Shown here piece by piece: positions 1 to 11,945 of a stretch of 64,000 bases of DNA. Where the stretch lies: NCBI GenBank assembly GCA_008692225.1, contig VICG01000002.1, forward strand, positions 3,615,501 to 3,679,500, written 5' to 3'. How positions within the stretch are numbered: position 1 is the first letter of the stretch; every line of letters starts with the position of its first letter. The translations under genes and the position numbers were made by a program. Below the pieces are notes generated by a model. The model did no database searches and was not told the DNA's origin. It saw only the letters and a list, made by a program, of their open reading frames with translations. The stretch comes from Monilinia fructicola (lineage: Eukaryota; Ascomycota; Leotiomycetes; Helotiales; Sclerotiniaceae).

Positions 1-535
1 AATCTCTGTTACGATTCTTCTAATGTAATTTTGTCTTGAAGAATTGTATTACATCAGAATAAAAAAACGTTGTCGGCGCGTCTTCTATCGATCCCAAGTT
101 GCTTTGATTTTGCGAAGTTCGAGTGATTGAAATATCAATGGCCACCTGCATGGATCATCAATCTATTTTGATTTGTTTCTACGGCAACCTGGACCTGGAA
201 CTACTAGGTAACCTTAGTTGACTGAAGCCAACCTTACAAGGCGTCAAGGTTACAACTTACGTTACCCGTACTGTCCTAGAAGCTCTTCCCATATTTGGTA
301 TCACACCCCCTTGCTCACAGACCAACCATTCACCCCTGTTTAAACGTTCGGTTGGCAATAGTACTCTCTGGTCTCTCACCCTTTACCCGTCTGCAACATT
401 TCGTATAGTCGCAACTTCTTCAACTTCTTTCATACCATCAACACCAACCACTCCAAGTAACATATTCTTTGTGATATCAAACCTTCTTCTACTTAACCTC
501 AATAACTCTTATTCAACAATCAATAAATCTCCAAA
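1..535. other. Upstream region of the tropomyosin gene
   Basis: No convincing coding sequence is visible. The last 150 bases before the tropomyosin ATG are rich in CT and CA runs (cttcttcaac, caccaaccactcc), typical of ascomycete 5' leaders. They probably hold the core promoter and 5' UTR. No clear TATA box was identified. Confidence 0.5.
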
Positions 536-1257
536 ATGGATCGCATTAAGGAAGTAAGTAAGATCAATAAAACTAACCCCGCCATTTATGCCCCGAGACT
601 GCGGAATCCTCATCTTCATTCGATCATAGTCGCCTGTTCTATTTACAAAGAAAATGTGCTGATTCTGATCTTTTTAGAAAATGAACACCCTCCGCATCGA
701 GGCCGATGAAGCTACTGCAAAGGTCCAGGAGCTCCAGGAGAAGGTCAAGGTTCTCGAGCAAGAGAACCTCCAAAAGGAGCAAGAGATCACATCCCTTACA
801 CACAAGAACAACTTGTTGGAAACTGAAGTCGAGAAATTAGAGAGCGGGATTAAGGAGGCCAAGGCTGTGGCAGAGGAAGGCACTCAACACGGTACACAGA
901 ACGAAACTCTTCAACGAAGATTACAACTCTTGGAAGAGGAAGCTGAGGAAGCCGATAAGAACCTCCGCGAGACAAACGACAAGTAAGTGATCATATCTTG
1001 GACTCCCATGAGAATAGGGGGTTGGTTCATAAGCTTTGCACTTCTGCACATCTTCATATGCAAAGGAACATGAACTTATTCTAATGTGTCTCAGACTTCG
1101 TCAAACCGATGTCAAGGCCGGTCACTTCGAACGCAAGGTCCAGGCCCTCGAACAAGATCGCGATCAGTGGGAAGCAAAGTTCGAGGAGATGGCAAAGAAG
1201 TATGCTACTGTGCAAAAAGAATTGGAGGACTTCCAAGCGGAGATTGGCAACATTTAA
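536..1257 (+). CDS. TPM1: Tropomyosin (actin-cable stabilising coiled coil)
   Basis: The gene encodes a 161-residue, almost wholly alpha-helical protein with continuous heptad repeats rich in E, K, Q and L. Fungal tropomyosins (yeast Tpm2, fission yeast Cdc8) have the same length. They coat actin filaments and stabilise cables and the cytokinetic ring. There are three exons: 536-553 (MDRIKE), 678-982 and 1095-1257. Both introns have GTAAGT donors and AG acceptors. The tiny first exon restores the conserved start MDRIKEKMNTLRIEAD, so the ATG at 536 is preferred over the internal ATG at 681. The frame is intact. It converges on the RRP17/NOL12 gene with about 110 bp between the stops. The call is confident from the sequence pattern and length. 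Confidence 0.93.
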
Positions 1258-1365
1258 ATTGGGTTTTGAGTCACAGTGGACATTCTGTTCTAGAGATTTT
1301 GAGGTGCATGGGTTGCGGAATAATTACAGTTAAGCCTCGTATGCGCTGGCGGTGGTACGCTGTTT

Positions 1366-2196
1366 TTACATGATTTGCTTTTCGGTCCATATCGAAGTCA
1401 CATACCAAATACTACTGCGAGTTTTGATCGTGAAGTTGTTAATAGATTCCATTTTAATTATTACCTCGTCGTCGCGTCGCGCGTCTGCTGCGGCTCTGCT
1501 CCCAGACTTCTGCTTCTGTCTCGTCATCTTCCTTTCCGCCTTGGTTTCATATGTGAACTTCTTCTTTCGTGGTTTTTTGGGCCAAACTTTCTTGACCTTC
1601 TCTTCTTCTTTCGTGAACTTTCTCTTTGACTTCTCTGCACCATCATCACTATCGCCTTCATCTGCTGTCCTCTTGATTCCTTCTTTCGATATTTCTATAC
1701 CCTCAACTGTGACTGTTGTGTATTTATCCTCATCGATGTATTCCTCTTCGTGATCCACCACTTCTTCCTGTACATCTTCATCATTTTCCTCATCCTCTAT
1801 ACCTCCCCATTCATCTCCATCTTCATCCCCGCCATCGAATTTTTCGTTGACGTCCTGTAGCAGCGCATTTACAGCTTTAACATGCTCATTCAACTCCGCC
1901 CTCCTCTCTTCCCGCAACTAATATCAATAGATCAGTAACTGACCATGTCCAGGGCGACAGATAACCAACCTGCTTCCTCATAACAATCCTTTCCTCTCTA
2001 GCTTTCTTCTCCGCTTCCTCCTGTGCTCTCTTTGATCGCTGAACTTTCCGTTTGTGAAAACCAGTTAGATAATCTTCGCGAGCACTTAAATCGAAGAGTT
2101 GATTTCTTCAATTTTGTGGTCGAACTTTCTCTTCTTTTTCTGCGGTGGCAAGACTGATCTCTTCGGGCGAGGCTTAACTACGAATGAGGACTCCAT
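1366..2196 (-). CDS. RRP17: Nucleolar protein 12 / RRP17 family, 5' exonuclease in pre-rRNA processing
   Basis: Two exons, 2196-1970 and 1917-1366, with a 52 bp intron (GTTGGT donor, TAG acceptor). Family hallmarks in order are a basic start with KKKRK, the block FDLSAREDYLTGFHKRKVQR, a long charged helix ending RMRKQ-type/LREERRAELNEHV, an acidic middle, and a basic tail with WPKKPRKKKF. Yeast Rrp17 and human NOL12 act in the nucleolus in early 60S/5.8S-25S rRNA maturation. The frame breaks near 2098-2104, where AACTCTTCGAT reads as a duplicated TC relative to the conserved block. Without those two bases exon 1 is 225 nt and the protein about 258 residues. It is divergent from the BIG1-like gene, with 223 bp between starts. 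The extreme C-terminus after the basic tail is less certain. Confidence 0.82.
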
Positions 2197-2419
2197 CGTG
2201 ATTGATTTGTGATATTAAATTGCCTTTGGCGCACCCAAGAATTGAATGTGTTTTGAGATTGGAAATAATAATTCTGGGGAAGGAATAATTTGGGCTGGAC
2301 TTACCGCCTTCGCTTAGTCATCAATGTAATGTATGTGAGCTGCACTTATCGAAGGTCAATGGCACAGCTTCATTACCAAGAACATCCCGCATCACAACTT
2401 TACAACGACAAAAGTCAAA
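2197..2419. promoter_or_regulatory. Shared divergent promoter, RRP17/NOL12 and BIG1-like genes
   Basis: Only 223 bp separate the two start codons, so both promoters and 5' UTRs must lie in this interval. That spacing is compatible with a bidirectional promoter. No named factor site was recognised. The assignment rests on geometry only. Confidence 0.5.
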
Positions 2420-3436
2420 ATGCGGTACTCAATTGCTGGATCGCTATTATGCTGCGCTGCTGTCGTGCAGGCATTCCAAGATACATCACCTTTCCTATTA
2501 TTCTCATCATCAGAGTGAGTTATGCTTCCAACGTTTACTCGCCTTGTTACGATGCAATCACTGACCTGCGGATGGCAGATTACCCTCTTCAATGCGAATT
2601 GAGAGCCAAGAATTAGATACTGCTTCATCAGTCCTTCAAAATACAAAGAGCTTCCTTTCCACTTGCCCTTCCGATGTGTACATCATCATTCAGCAAGCAG
2701 CTCTCGCCGCCTCAGACTTCTCAGCCCACGACTCAGTTCCTTATATGAAAGCCGCAATCGCAGATTCTAGAGTGAGAGCAACCTACACCGTTACGGATGT
2801 TGTTTATGAGGGTGGAGATCTTGCCGAGGAATTCGCAGAGCATATTGAGAAGTCGTGCGGCAAGAAAGTTGAACGACGAAACAGCGCTGGGCTCGAGTCC
2901 GCTAATGGCCATGGAAACGGTGTCACTCTATCAAACTTGAATGCATTGTCGACTGGGAAAGTAGCAAGAGCTGAAGAGCTCAACGATCAAGGTTTGTATA
3001 CTAGCCGTCCACGATAGTATGCACGACATCAATAACTAATCTTCCAATAGATATTATGCTCAATAGCGTTTTCTATGAACATCTTTCCAGTGGACCAGAA
3101 TACACTGTCATCTATACTACCACCCCTATTGGATTTGTCCTCGAGCAAGATGTGCCCGAGTCAGCAATCTACCAGGCAGAATTCGATGCGACTGCACATA
3201 TCGATTTGAAGAGAGACTTCAGAGTCAGGGCTGATAACTCGACCAACGCACCAGATACAAGACCTTTGTTCGAGAAGTACCAGTATTTCACACCCGGTAT
3301 CTTTATGGGGTTAGTTGTGGGGATCCTTCTTCTCAGTATCCTTTATGTCGGATTGAATGCGGTTTCGAGTCTACAAGTGTCTTACGGAGCTTTTGATAAG
3401 GAGATGGGACCATCTGCGCAAAAGAAACAGCAGTAA
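2420..3436 (+). CDS. BIG1: BIG1/VOA1-type type I membrane protein of the ER/V-ATPase assembly pathway
   Basis: Three exons (2420-2514, 2579-2991, 3051-3436) give an intact 297-residue protein. It starts with a signal peptide (MRYSIAGSLLCCAAVVQAFQ), followed by a lumenal domain. A single membrane segment lies near residues 246-268 (TPGIFMGLVVGILLLSILYV), then a short cytosolic tail with SLQVSYGAFDKEMGP. This C-terminal signature is that of the fungal BIG1 and Ac45/VOA1 transmembrane family. Yeast Big1 is an ER protein needed for beta-1,6-glucan, and Voa1 assists V-ATPase Vo assembly. The sequence alone does not fully separate the two. The ATG at 2420 is chosen because it starts the signal peptide in frame with a good GTGAGT donor. 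Confidence 0.85.
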
Positions 3437-4204
3437 TTCGATTAGAGATACCATTGAGGAGAGGGTAGATTGGAATGGATTGGTTTTGGGATGGAGTTAA
3501 TTTGAAGTAAAGCAAGTGTATGATTTTGTGTGTATAAAGTATGCATGGGTACTCATTAAATGGCATGGGATTTTCAAACTTGTCGTAGGTATTCAGATGA
3601 AGGATTAGAGAATTGGAAGTTATCTATTTTACTCACTTCATCGCTCAATATATAAACCCCTCGCGACACCCTCCCAAATTCAAATACTTGACCGCCCACT
3701 CCCCCCCCCCCACCCCAAGTCACCCCCTATTAAGAAGTATATACTACACCAATCCAATATACGAATACCATTCAGAAACATCCAACCACTCCGACACCAT
3801 CCTCTTGTTCAGCTTATCAAGGTGTTGTCGTAGATAGTATATTCAGCTATATTGAGTCTGAATCTGAACCTAAATCTAAATCTACATTTAAAGAATCAAG
3901 ATATCGTCATTTTCTTCCTTCCCTCCCCCTCCCCGCCGCCCCCCTTAATATCTTGGTGCGTAGGAATACCCTAGAGTACCACTTTTCTGGCAAGATGCCA
4001 TATATTCGTAGAATCCTCCCTAAATCTTACTATAGCGTATATTTTACATATATAATGGTAGGAGGAGCTTTAAAGCGTCCACATTGAAAGATCTTTCGGA
4101 ATACTATATTAGCTTCAAAATAGCTTCAAAATACTTGTACTAGTATACTATTCTCAATCCCACTTCAACTCTTCAACTTCACTTCGACTCTTCAACTTCA
4201 ATTC

Positions 4205-4282
4205 AACATCATCAATACCATCAATACCATCAATACCATCAATACCATCAATACCATCAATACCATCAATACCATTAATACC
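4205..4282. repeat. 9-bp tandem repeat (CAATACCAT)n
   Basis: About eight near-perfect head-to-tail copies of the nonamer CAATACCAT/ATCAATACC are visible, with one ATTAATACC variant near the end. It is a minisatellite in non-coding DNA. Confidence 0.9.
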
Positions 4283-4832
4283 ATCAATAGTAAGTTATTC
4301 CATTCGTTGAAGAATTGCTTTTTCTACCTCACTTCCACTCCCCTATTTCGAAAATGCCCCCCCTCTTCCATTAATAACGTATTAACGTATTAACCACTTT
4401 AAATTCTGAATAACTTTCAATACTACCAATAACAACAACAACAACAATAATACTATAGATTGTGATATACTCGAATATACCCAAATAAAGCAATACGCTT
4501 AAATAAGCCGAAATCTCGTAATATACTTAAATAAACTTAACTTAATATACTAAAATCAACCAACTAAGCTCAAAATAAAATATAAACTATTAGTATTAAC
4601 TCCTGTTCCTATGCCATATGCTCAGAGATCCATGGATTCCCAAATGTTATATGTCAAAAAACCATTTTGAATATGGAATTATGCCATAAACCCGATATGG
4701 CATATGGCCATATTTCTGGTACTCTAGGGATAGACGAGATACGATTTTGGGTTTGCAGAGGATGGGATGGAATTGGATTTCTCTTGGTTGTAAGGCTACT
4801 TTTACTTCTGCTTCTATTGGATTTGGTGGTCA

Positions 4833-4913
4833 GTGGTGAGTGGTGAGTGGTGAGTGGTGAGTGGTGAGTGGTGAGTGGTGAGTGGTGAGTGGTGAGTGGT
4901 GAGTGGTGAGTGT
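4833..4913. repeat. 7-bp tandem repeat (GTGGTGA)n
   Basis: About eleven uninterrupted copies of GAGTGGT/GTGGTGA lie in non-coding DNA, with a variant at the 5' end (ggtcagtggtg). Confidence 0.9.
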
Positions 4914-5719
4914 GAGTTGCTCGTTAGGTTATGAGATTTTATTGCTTGAATGTCATGTTTTGGGACATTGGGTTATATCCACCAGGTATATTTACATCTA
5001 TATCTAGGTATTCAAAGAAGTAAAAAAAGGCAATCCCTAACTCAAAACCTGAACATCGTCAGTATATACCTCTTCCCGCTCAAAAAATCGCATTAGCAAG
5101 GGATTCCTCTACGCTTTGCTGCGCTTTACCACTGTATGTAGGTAAGTAGGCGGGTACTAAGGTATGTGGTTCTTCTCACATCTGAAATTCGCATAAATGT
5201 CAGGTCTTTGGGTTGTGTGGTATGATTGTGGTAGATTTGGTTGGTTGGGATGAATGTGGTTGTTTGAGGTTGGCGCTTAGGGGTTGACCGATGTGCGTCT
5301 TTTTTGTTGTCTATGGAAGAGAGGCGGGAGACTGATTAGGTGGGTGTTTAGTGGGATTGGGCTTCGATGATAGTTATATCTATTGGGTAATAGAGGTATC
5401 ATCTAGTAGAGGTTTCTGGGTTTCCCAGGAACTCTCATCTACTAAGATTGGTGTAATATTGCTGTTCTTGAACTTTCAACATCAATTTATCATATAGGTG
5501 TATGCAGCATGTGTTTCAATTAGAAGCAGCATTTATAGTTTATAGTACTACCTCGTAAAATACATAACTATATATGTAAACTCTCGATTGTATGAGGTGC
5601 CATGTCACTCTCCAAACCCATTCCCAGTATCTTCAAAGCATTTTTGATCCCCTTCCTGAACGCCAGACTTCCGGATATGCAACACCCCCGAGCCACCCTT
5701 ATTCATCTTTCTAAAAAGC

Positions 5720-6455
5720 TTACTTCTCTGGTGCATCTGGTAATCTCTCAATGACATATTTTCCCCTGGCCACACTCATAATCGGCACACCGGGAACCTT
5801 TCTAACTCGTCTCTTCAATTCCCTGTCGTTGGTCGCCACAATGTAAATCTTGTGCTTTTGTACTCGGTCCACAATACAATCATCTGCATAGACACCTTTA
5901 TGATCGCATTGCAATCTTTGCCATCTCTCATCACGGGCAATTCGAAGCGCAATACGATATCTAGGACCGAGTTTTTCTAACTCGGCCATGACGCATGAGG
6001 TAATGATGGGAATACATTTGGCGTAGAGACAATCCATGAGGGTTTTCCAAGAGGGGAAGTTTGCGTTGAACGGTATGAGAGAGGAAATTGGTATCAATGA
6101 GGATGGAATATGGAGGGACGAGAGCTTCGTTGTATTGGAAGAAGAGGGCGGAGGATACTTGAGGTCTATGGTATGTTGTTAGCTGACTATTGATAGCGCG
6201 ATAGAGGGGTTGACGAAGGGGGGGGGACCATACGCTTCTCGAACAAGTTCCTTAGGTTTATTGGCCCCTTCCTCTCCTTTATCTTTATTTTCCTTCAGTC
6301 GTGCATCTCGCTGTCCAATTACTCGCTTGACCTAAGGAGAAGGTCAATATACTATACTTACTTACAGATGAACGGACTATCGATAAGAGGTCATGGAAAT
6401 GTTTGGGAATGAAACTTACAGCACCGAATTTGCGGGTTTTAGCTGCTTTGCCCAT
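5720..6455 (-). CDS. FCF1: FCF1, PIN-domain component of the small-subunit processome
   Basis: Three exons: 6455-6420 (MGKAAKTRKFGA), 6331-6234 and 6165-5720. The PIN-fold signatures are easy to see: YSILIDTNFL (first acidic site), LMDCLYAKCIPIITSCVMAELEKLG, CDHKGVYADDCIVDRV and IVATNDRELKRR. Yeast Fcf1 (189 residues) is an essential nucleolar factor for early cleavages of 35S pre-rRNA at A0-A2. The frame is broken once at 6043-6046, where a run of four T on the plus strand (AAAA in the gene) has one base too many between LLE and LMDCLYAK. Removing it gives 192 residues with all exons in phase. A real null in an essential single-copy gene is unlikely, so this looks like a sequence error. Confidence 0.92.
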
Positions 6456-6763
6456 TTTATGAAATGGTTGTATATAGGCGCAAACAATTTAAATTATTAT
6501 TGCGCTGTGAATTGCGAATCAGATGGTATGCGACAGGATGATGATTGATGGTCTTGATCAATCGATCAATTAAAAAATGATAAATTTCAATAATTCTGCC
6601 AAATAATGTCATTCTCACCGCTATTGATATTTCCAAGAGTCAATCAAGTTGAATCAACAGCCACCTGGGCAACCTGGAACAGCCAATAACCGATGACCGC
6701 CCATCTTACATAATTCCATCATTTTTGTTGCCCCGGGTGATCAAAAGAAGCTGGGCTGGGAGC

Positions 6764-6769
6764 CACGTG
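6764..6769. promoter_or_regulatory. CACGTG E-box upstream of FCF1
   Basis: The palindrome CACGTG (context agcCACGTGatc) lies about 310 bp upstream of the FCF1 start codon. CACGTG is the core bound by bHLH factors such as Cbf1 in yeasts. Its use here is inferred from position only. Confidence 0.35.
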
Positions 6770-7082
6770 ATCATAGAGCCCTGGAGTATTGAATAAGTGA
6801 ATTCCAATGGTCTGATTGGTTAAGCTGCTCCATCAATTGATTACTAATATTCATATTCATATCCATATCAATATCAGTAGAATGAATCCATGGATTAGCT
6901 TACATTTTCGATTCATTTGAGTACTAACCTATTCAAGGGAATTTGGATGTTTCTTGGTTGGGGAATGTAGGAAAAGGAATACGAGGGTCTACGAGTGGAA
7001 AGAAGAGAGTCGGGAGGCAAAGGAGGGAAAGAGGGAATGATTCTAATAAAATACGAGAGGAATAAAAAAGTACAATTACAAT

Positions 7083-7239
<157 letters not shown>

Positions 7240-8115
7240 CAAGGGAAGACTTATAATACATAATATAATACGAGACGAGACGGTCTGGTACGCAAGTAAG
7301 GTTATCCATTGGTAGAGATTGGTAGAGATTGTAGATCGATCATTATTATTAGAGAAGATCATATGAATGTTTGAATCTTCCTCTTTCATCAATACGAGTA
7401 CAACATCAATATTATCCATGGATACTCTACAACATCACAATACAACAACATACATTACATAACATCTTCATATCTTTCCTCACTCATTCCCTTCTCTTTG
7501 AATAACTTCATTTACACAAACACACTCACACACTCACACACTCACGCACACACGCGCACACACGCACACATCTTTGCTTTCATTTTGCTTTCATTCATCA
7601 TTGATTATTGCTACTCGAGTATTGCTGCTGCTGTTGCTATACCAAGTCTTCTCTTTTCCTGTTCCATAATATTTCCAAGTGTTCTTCTCCATTTCTTCTT
7701 CCTTCCTTTCTTCATATCTTCGATCCTTGTTCATTATTCAATCCGTTTCAGCCTACTTGCATATCTTGACCTTTGTTCAACCAATCACTGCTGATGAATG
7801 AAAGAAGAGATTCAATTCTTGCAACCATCAATCTGTCGTTGCAACTACAACATATTAACGTCGTGACCAAGTTTAGAAGCTTTTCTAGGAAGAAAGAACA
7901 ATTTTGGAACTTGGATTGTTAAATTGATATTCGATTTCGAAAAAAAAAAAGGATTTGAAGCAAATAATCTCCATTTCCCAGCCTCTTCGGTTGCTCGGTC
8001 GCTCACTGTGACAAACCTTCAATAATTGGAGAGTACAAACTCTTCAAATTTTCATTCATCATCACGAGAACGAACAATTCATACTCGAATACGAATTATA
8101 TTATACATACACATC

Positions 8116-9130
8116 ATGCGATTCCAGAAATCTGCAGCTTCTGCAGCTTTGGCAATCTCATTATTTGCCATACCAATTATTGCTGCGACTACTCCAACAA
8201 CTGCGGATACAACAGCTACTTCAGATCTACCAAATCTCTCCAGTGTGGCTGCCTCGGAATCTTCAGCCGCTGCAGCATCAACGAAAACCACAGCATCGAG
8301 TTCCACGACGTCAACTGGGACGACGTCGACTGGATCGATTTCCGTAATCACAGGTGCTTCTACATCAACTGGGAAAGCTTCTTCTACTTCCGCTTTACCA
8401 ACATTGGCTGGGAGCATTCCAAATTCCATCACCTTCTGTTCCTCCCACTTCAAATGCGCCATTTATGCAACATTCGAATTACCCTGAAGGGACCGTTTTT
8501 AATTGCAGTAGGTGCAATTCTTGGAGCCATGGCGCTGGCGGTTTTGGTATGGCGTACGATGGTTGCTTGGGCTTTACACAGATCCGTCAAACGAGCTGCC
8601 AGGCAACAAAAACCATGTGGATCAAAAGCAACTCTTCCAGGCACCGCAAGCACCATTCTATAAATACGCCTGATAAGGAATCAACACTATCACTTGGAGG
8701 ATTGGGTGGCAAAGGTGGTAAGAAGAGACCAACGACTGGCAATGGAGCACACATCTCTCAAACTTCTCTATTCTTCAGTCCTACGGCTCTCGCGGGTGGT
8801 AATAACCCAGGAAATCGCGGATCTGGTTATCTTCCAGCCGGGTACTATGCAGCAGGAACAGCAGTTCCAGGTGGATACCCTGGCGACAGGCAAAGTATTA
8901 ATATGTCAAATCTTACACCACAAGGCCATACGAGACATCCAATTGATCGTTCACCACCTGGTAGTCCTGGTCATGGTACGCATTCCGATTCGAGTACGAC
9001 GTCGGATCTAAGGCCACTAGATGGAAATGTGAGAGCACCAAGTGCATACTTGGAGGATCTTTTCGACGGAGAAAATTCCCGTCCAGCGCCACAGCAAGGA
9101 GGGCGTGATAGACGATCTGGACGTTATTGA
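8116..9130 (+). CDS. CSI2-like cell-surface/vacuolar membrane protein, Ser/Thr-rich ectodomain
   Basis: The order of parts is a signal peptide (MRFQKSAASAALAISLFAIP), a Ser/Thr-rich segment to about residue 100 (likely O-glycosylated), one membrane segment (FIAVGAILGAMALAVLVW), and a cytosolic region. The cytosolic region carries HRSVKRAA, PFYKY, STLSLGGLGGKG and FFSPTALAGG...YLPAGYYAAG. This layout resembles the fungal family annotated as CSI2, linked in yeast to chitin synthase 3. That link is from memory of the family and moderate in certainty. The reading frame changes four times, each consistent with one inserted base: near 8431 (ACCTTCT), 8503 (TTTTTAATT), 8611 (CAAAAACC) and 8669 (GCCTGAT). 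Correcting these gives 336 residues. All the breaks sit in short runs, suggesting sequencing error rather than decay. Confidence 0.65.
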
Positions 9131-10601
9131 TGTGAATGAACGAAGTTTTTGGTTATTGGTTATTGGGATTATATTTCTTTTAGTGCCATTTTGTACACTG
9201 CGCTGCGATTGGATCGAATTCTAGGCGTTCTTTAGATACATGCATAAAACATGCAGGGTTGGTTCACAATTATGAGGGGATTTGATACTTTCAAGGTAGT
9301 TATTAATGATGGTGCGTACATGCATAAGTAATTGGAGCGTCTTAAGAATTTATTTGGTGGTTCGGTGTGGTGACGTTCTTTGCAAATGCATTTTGGTGAT
9401 CGGGGGAGGCATATTGTAGGGCTGAGGCATAGGGGAGGAGGAAAACTCGTTTCTAGCTTGTATATAGATCGATTGTTACGATAGCGAATTGAAAATAAGT
9501 TCTTGCGAAAGAGTTAAGGCCACAAAGTTGTGGATTGCTCTTCTATGTGAGGCGTTATTTGCTGCAACAAAATGCTTGACTTGGAATGCCCTTGGACAGA
9601 TAGATACCTACCTGGGTAGGTACTCGACACGATATATGCCACTTTCTTACAGCACAATACAGCATTTTAAATGTCACTCACTCCATATACATATACCTGA
9701 AAGGATATAATGAATAATGTTGACTCAACCTCTCTAAAATAAGGTCTTCATATGACGCATCTTTTGTAGGACGAATCGGTTCTCTGCTTGGGCTTATAAC
9801 TACAGACGGGGTATGAGAGGTATTGGGAGGTATGGGAAGTATGGGAAGTGTGGGAAGTATGGGAAGTGTGGGAAGTATGGGAAGTATGGGAAGTATGGGA
9901 AGTGTGGGAAGTGTATGGGGGAAGTGTGGGAAGTATGGGAAGTGTCTATTTCTGGTGGTGGGAGAATGAAAATGACGCCCGGCGAAAGATTGAGAACTGT
10001 TGAAACTCTAGACCCCTTCGCTCTACCATTTTGCATTTTGAACCTTTGCCGGATGATATTGTGTGTATAGAATCACTGTGGTTTGTGAATGGGTTAGAAG
10101 ATACTGTTTGCATCTTGAATCATGGAGATGCATTGCCTGAGTTTGTTGAGGTGAGTCATTCCTATATATTCACATATCCGTCTTTTATATATTCAATATG
10201 TTGGTTAGAATCATCTTCTTTCCGCTTCTTGAACCTGCTGGTGGTGGAATCTCGCTTTCGATGTATGGAATGAGTAGTTACATGATGTTTTTGAATTTTG
10301 ATTAATCTATTACTCCGAAGAAACATAGTAAGCCTTTCGAGTAAGAATATCGAGTCATTGTGAACGGTAGCGAGTTCTCATCAAGAGCTCGAAGCTACAG
10401 TCCATGGTATAAATACAGTCGGTTGGTTCATTTACTAATGCTGTACGGTCGTTTGAAGTACAGCAAGCTTTCTCGTTTAGTTATGTTTGTATTGACCCGA
10501 TCTATCTTTTACTTATTTATACTCGAGACTACATATAGAACATCTTTCTAATTTGTTGACTTGCAAACCAAACAGACGTTTCGAGTGCAAAGTACTCAAT
10601 C
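9131..10601. other. Spacer with 9-mer array; possible orphan exon
   Basis: No gene is firmly supported. A 9-mer array occupies 9826-9945. At 10031-10150 one open stretch (DIVCIESLWFVNGLEDTVCILNHGDALPEFVE) ends exactly at a GAG|GTGAGT donor-like site and could be an exon of an unrecognised or relic gene. I could not find a matching downstream exon. Confidence 0.4.
9826..9945. repeat. 9-bp tandem repeat (GGGAAGTRT)n
   Basis: About a dozen copies of GGGAAGTAT and GGGAAGTGT alternate, with one TATGGGGGA interruption. The unit is a multiple of three, so it stays open in several frames (FPY/FPH on minus, YGK/CGK on plus). That should not be taken as coding. Confidence 0.92.
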
Positions 10602-11945
10602 ATGTCACGACCTTACACGACTATTCCTATTGAAGACTTCGGCTTCGGATCTAGAAACCTCTTTCCCCCCGAATCAATGGAAGAAACCATCGTCCTCGTC
10701 TCAAAAGCTATGCCAAGTCATCAGTTTCGCACGCGACATCCAAGACTGCGAGCAGCTTTCCGGTGGCAACAACAACGCATTCCTCTTCACATGTCTCCCC
10801 TGGCCCCAAAATTTAACAACAAACGGATCTCTTGCGTCCTCCGCACCTGCCAGAGAAACTATTTCGAAAGCAGCCCCCCCCAGCCGACGCAAACATGACA
10901 TCCATCATAGCACTCAGTCACAAAAATGCGCACGAACTTCCACCTCCCCCATCCCATACACGCTCGTCTACGACTGCACCTATGAAAACCACATCCAATC
11001 CCCATACATGATCCAAGAGCGCGTGCCCGGAGAAACCCTCGAGGATGGATATCTCAAACTGTACCAGGACTTGGTACTCGCGAACTCACGCAACCCGCAC
11101 GTGGAGCGCCGCTGCAAGTATGCGAGAGCCGTCGCTGGCTTTGTGGCACAAATCGACCGGGTAGAGATGCCAGGCTATGGAATCTTTGACGCGCACGTCG
11201 ACATGCCGCAGAAGGGGACGCAGATCAATGCGGAATTTGGCATTAGAAGAGATCATGTTTATGGGTGGGAAATCCCGACTGAGCTTGATTTTGCTCAGTG
11301 GGTGGATAATATTTTGGATGCGCAGGTGGCGCGCACGACAGATTTTTGGTCTTTCCTTACGCGCGATGGTATGGAGAGCATTGCGGTTCTGAGGCAGATT
11401 GGGACGGAGATGATGGAGATGGGCTTGTTGACGGCGCAGCCGGCGGTGTTGTGGCATTCGGATTTTTTTCCGCGGAACATTTTGATCAATAATACGACGC
11501 ATAATGCGGTGCTGACTGGTGTTATTGATTGGGATGATACGAGAGGGCTGTAAGTTGTTGTTTTCGTTTTTCTTTTTGTTTCCCATTCTGCCTAATACTT
11601 GACATACATCCCAAAAAAGAAAACTAACACTAATATGGCTCCCAGCTCCCCCGCATAGTCACGAGAAAGCCCCCCAGTTTCCTCTGGGATATGACAAAGA
11701 CTCCACTACTTTTTGGAAGAAAAAGAACACAGATTAAGGCGGCTTTTGATGAGGAGATGAAGAGACTGAGTCCGGATCAGGGGTATGAAGTGGATGCGTA
11801 TGAGGGGTCGAGGGTCATGGTCAGGGCGTTGTGTATGTATGCGTTTTATAAGCCGAACTTTGAACATCATGACGAGATGTCTTTTCAGGGGTTGGTTGAG
11901 GCGTGGGAGAAGTTTCGCGGGGAAAGTTCAGCGGGGAAGGTTTAG
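10602..11945 (+). CDS. Aminoglycoside-phosphotransferase (APH) family small-molecule kinase, paralogue 1
   Basis: Exons 10602-11549 and 11646-11945 are joined by a 96 bp intron. The kinase-like fold is shown by the catalytic loop LWHSDFFPRNILI (H-x-D-x4-N) and the metal-binding VIDWDD, with a C-terminal helical region ending in MVRALCMYAFYKPNFEHHDEMSF. Such fungal proteins belong to the phosphotransferase enzyme family (Pfam APH); the substrate is unknown. The frame changes about five times. One is an extra T near 10726, and C or G runs look one base short near 10796-10804, 10871-10882, 10944-10954 and at the end of exon 1. Corrected length is about 416 residues, close to the paralogue at 23364-24610. 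It is either error-ridden or a pseudogene. A tandem paralogue starts 950 bp downstream. Confidence 0.75.

Larger units (their letters stand above)
3437..5719. other. Long AT-rich spacer with tandem repeats
   Basis: No ORF here looks like a gene. The region holds pyrimidine- and C-runs near 3695-3725, a 9-mer array at 4205-4282, AT-rich sequence at 4380-4600 and a 7-mer array at 4833-4913. It also holds one copy of the palindrome ATCCATGGAT at 4628-4637. The 3' UTRs of the BIG1-like gene and of FCF1 must lie at the two ends. Confidence 0.6.

Noticed and set aside
9800..10070. ORFs on both strands with FPYFPH or YGKCGK repeats
   Set aside because: They arise from the 9-bp tandem repeat, whose unit is a multiple of three and stays open in several frames.
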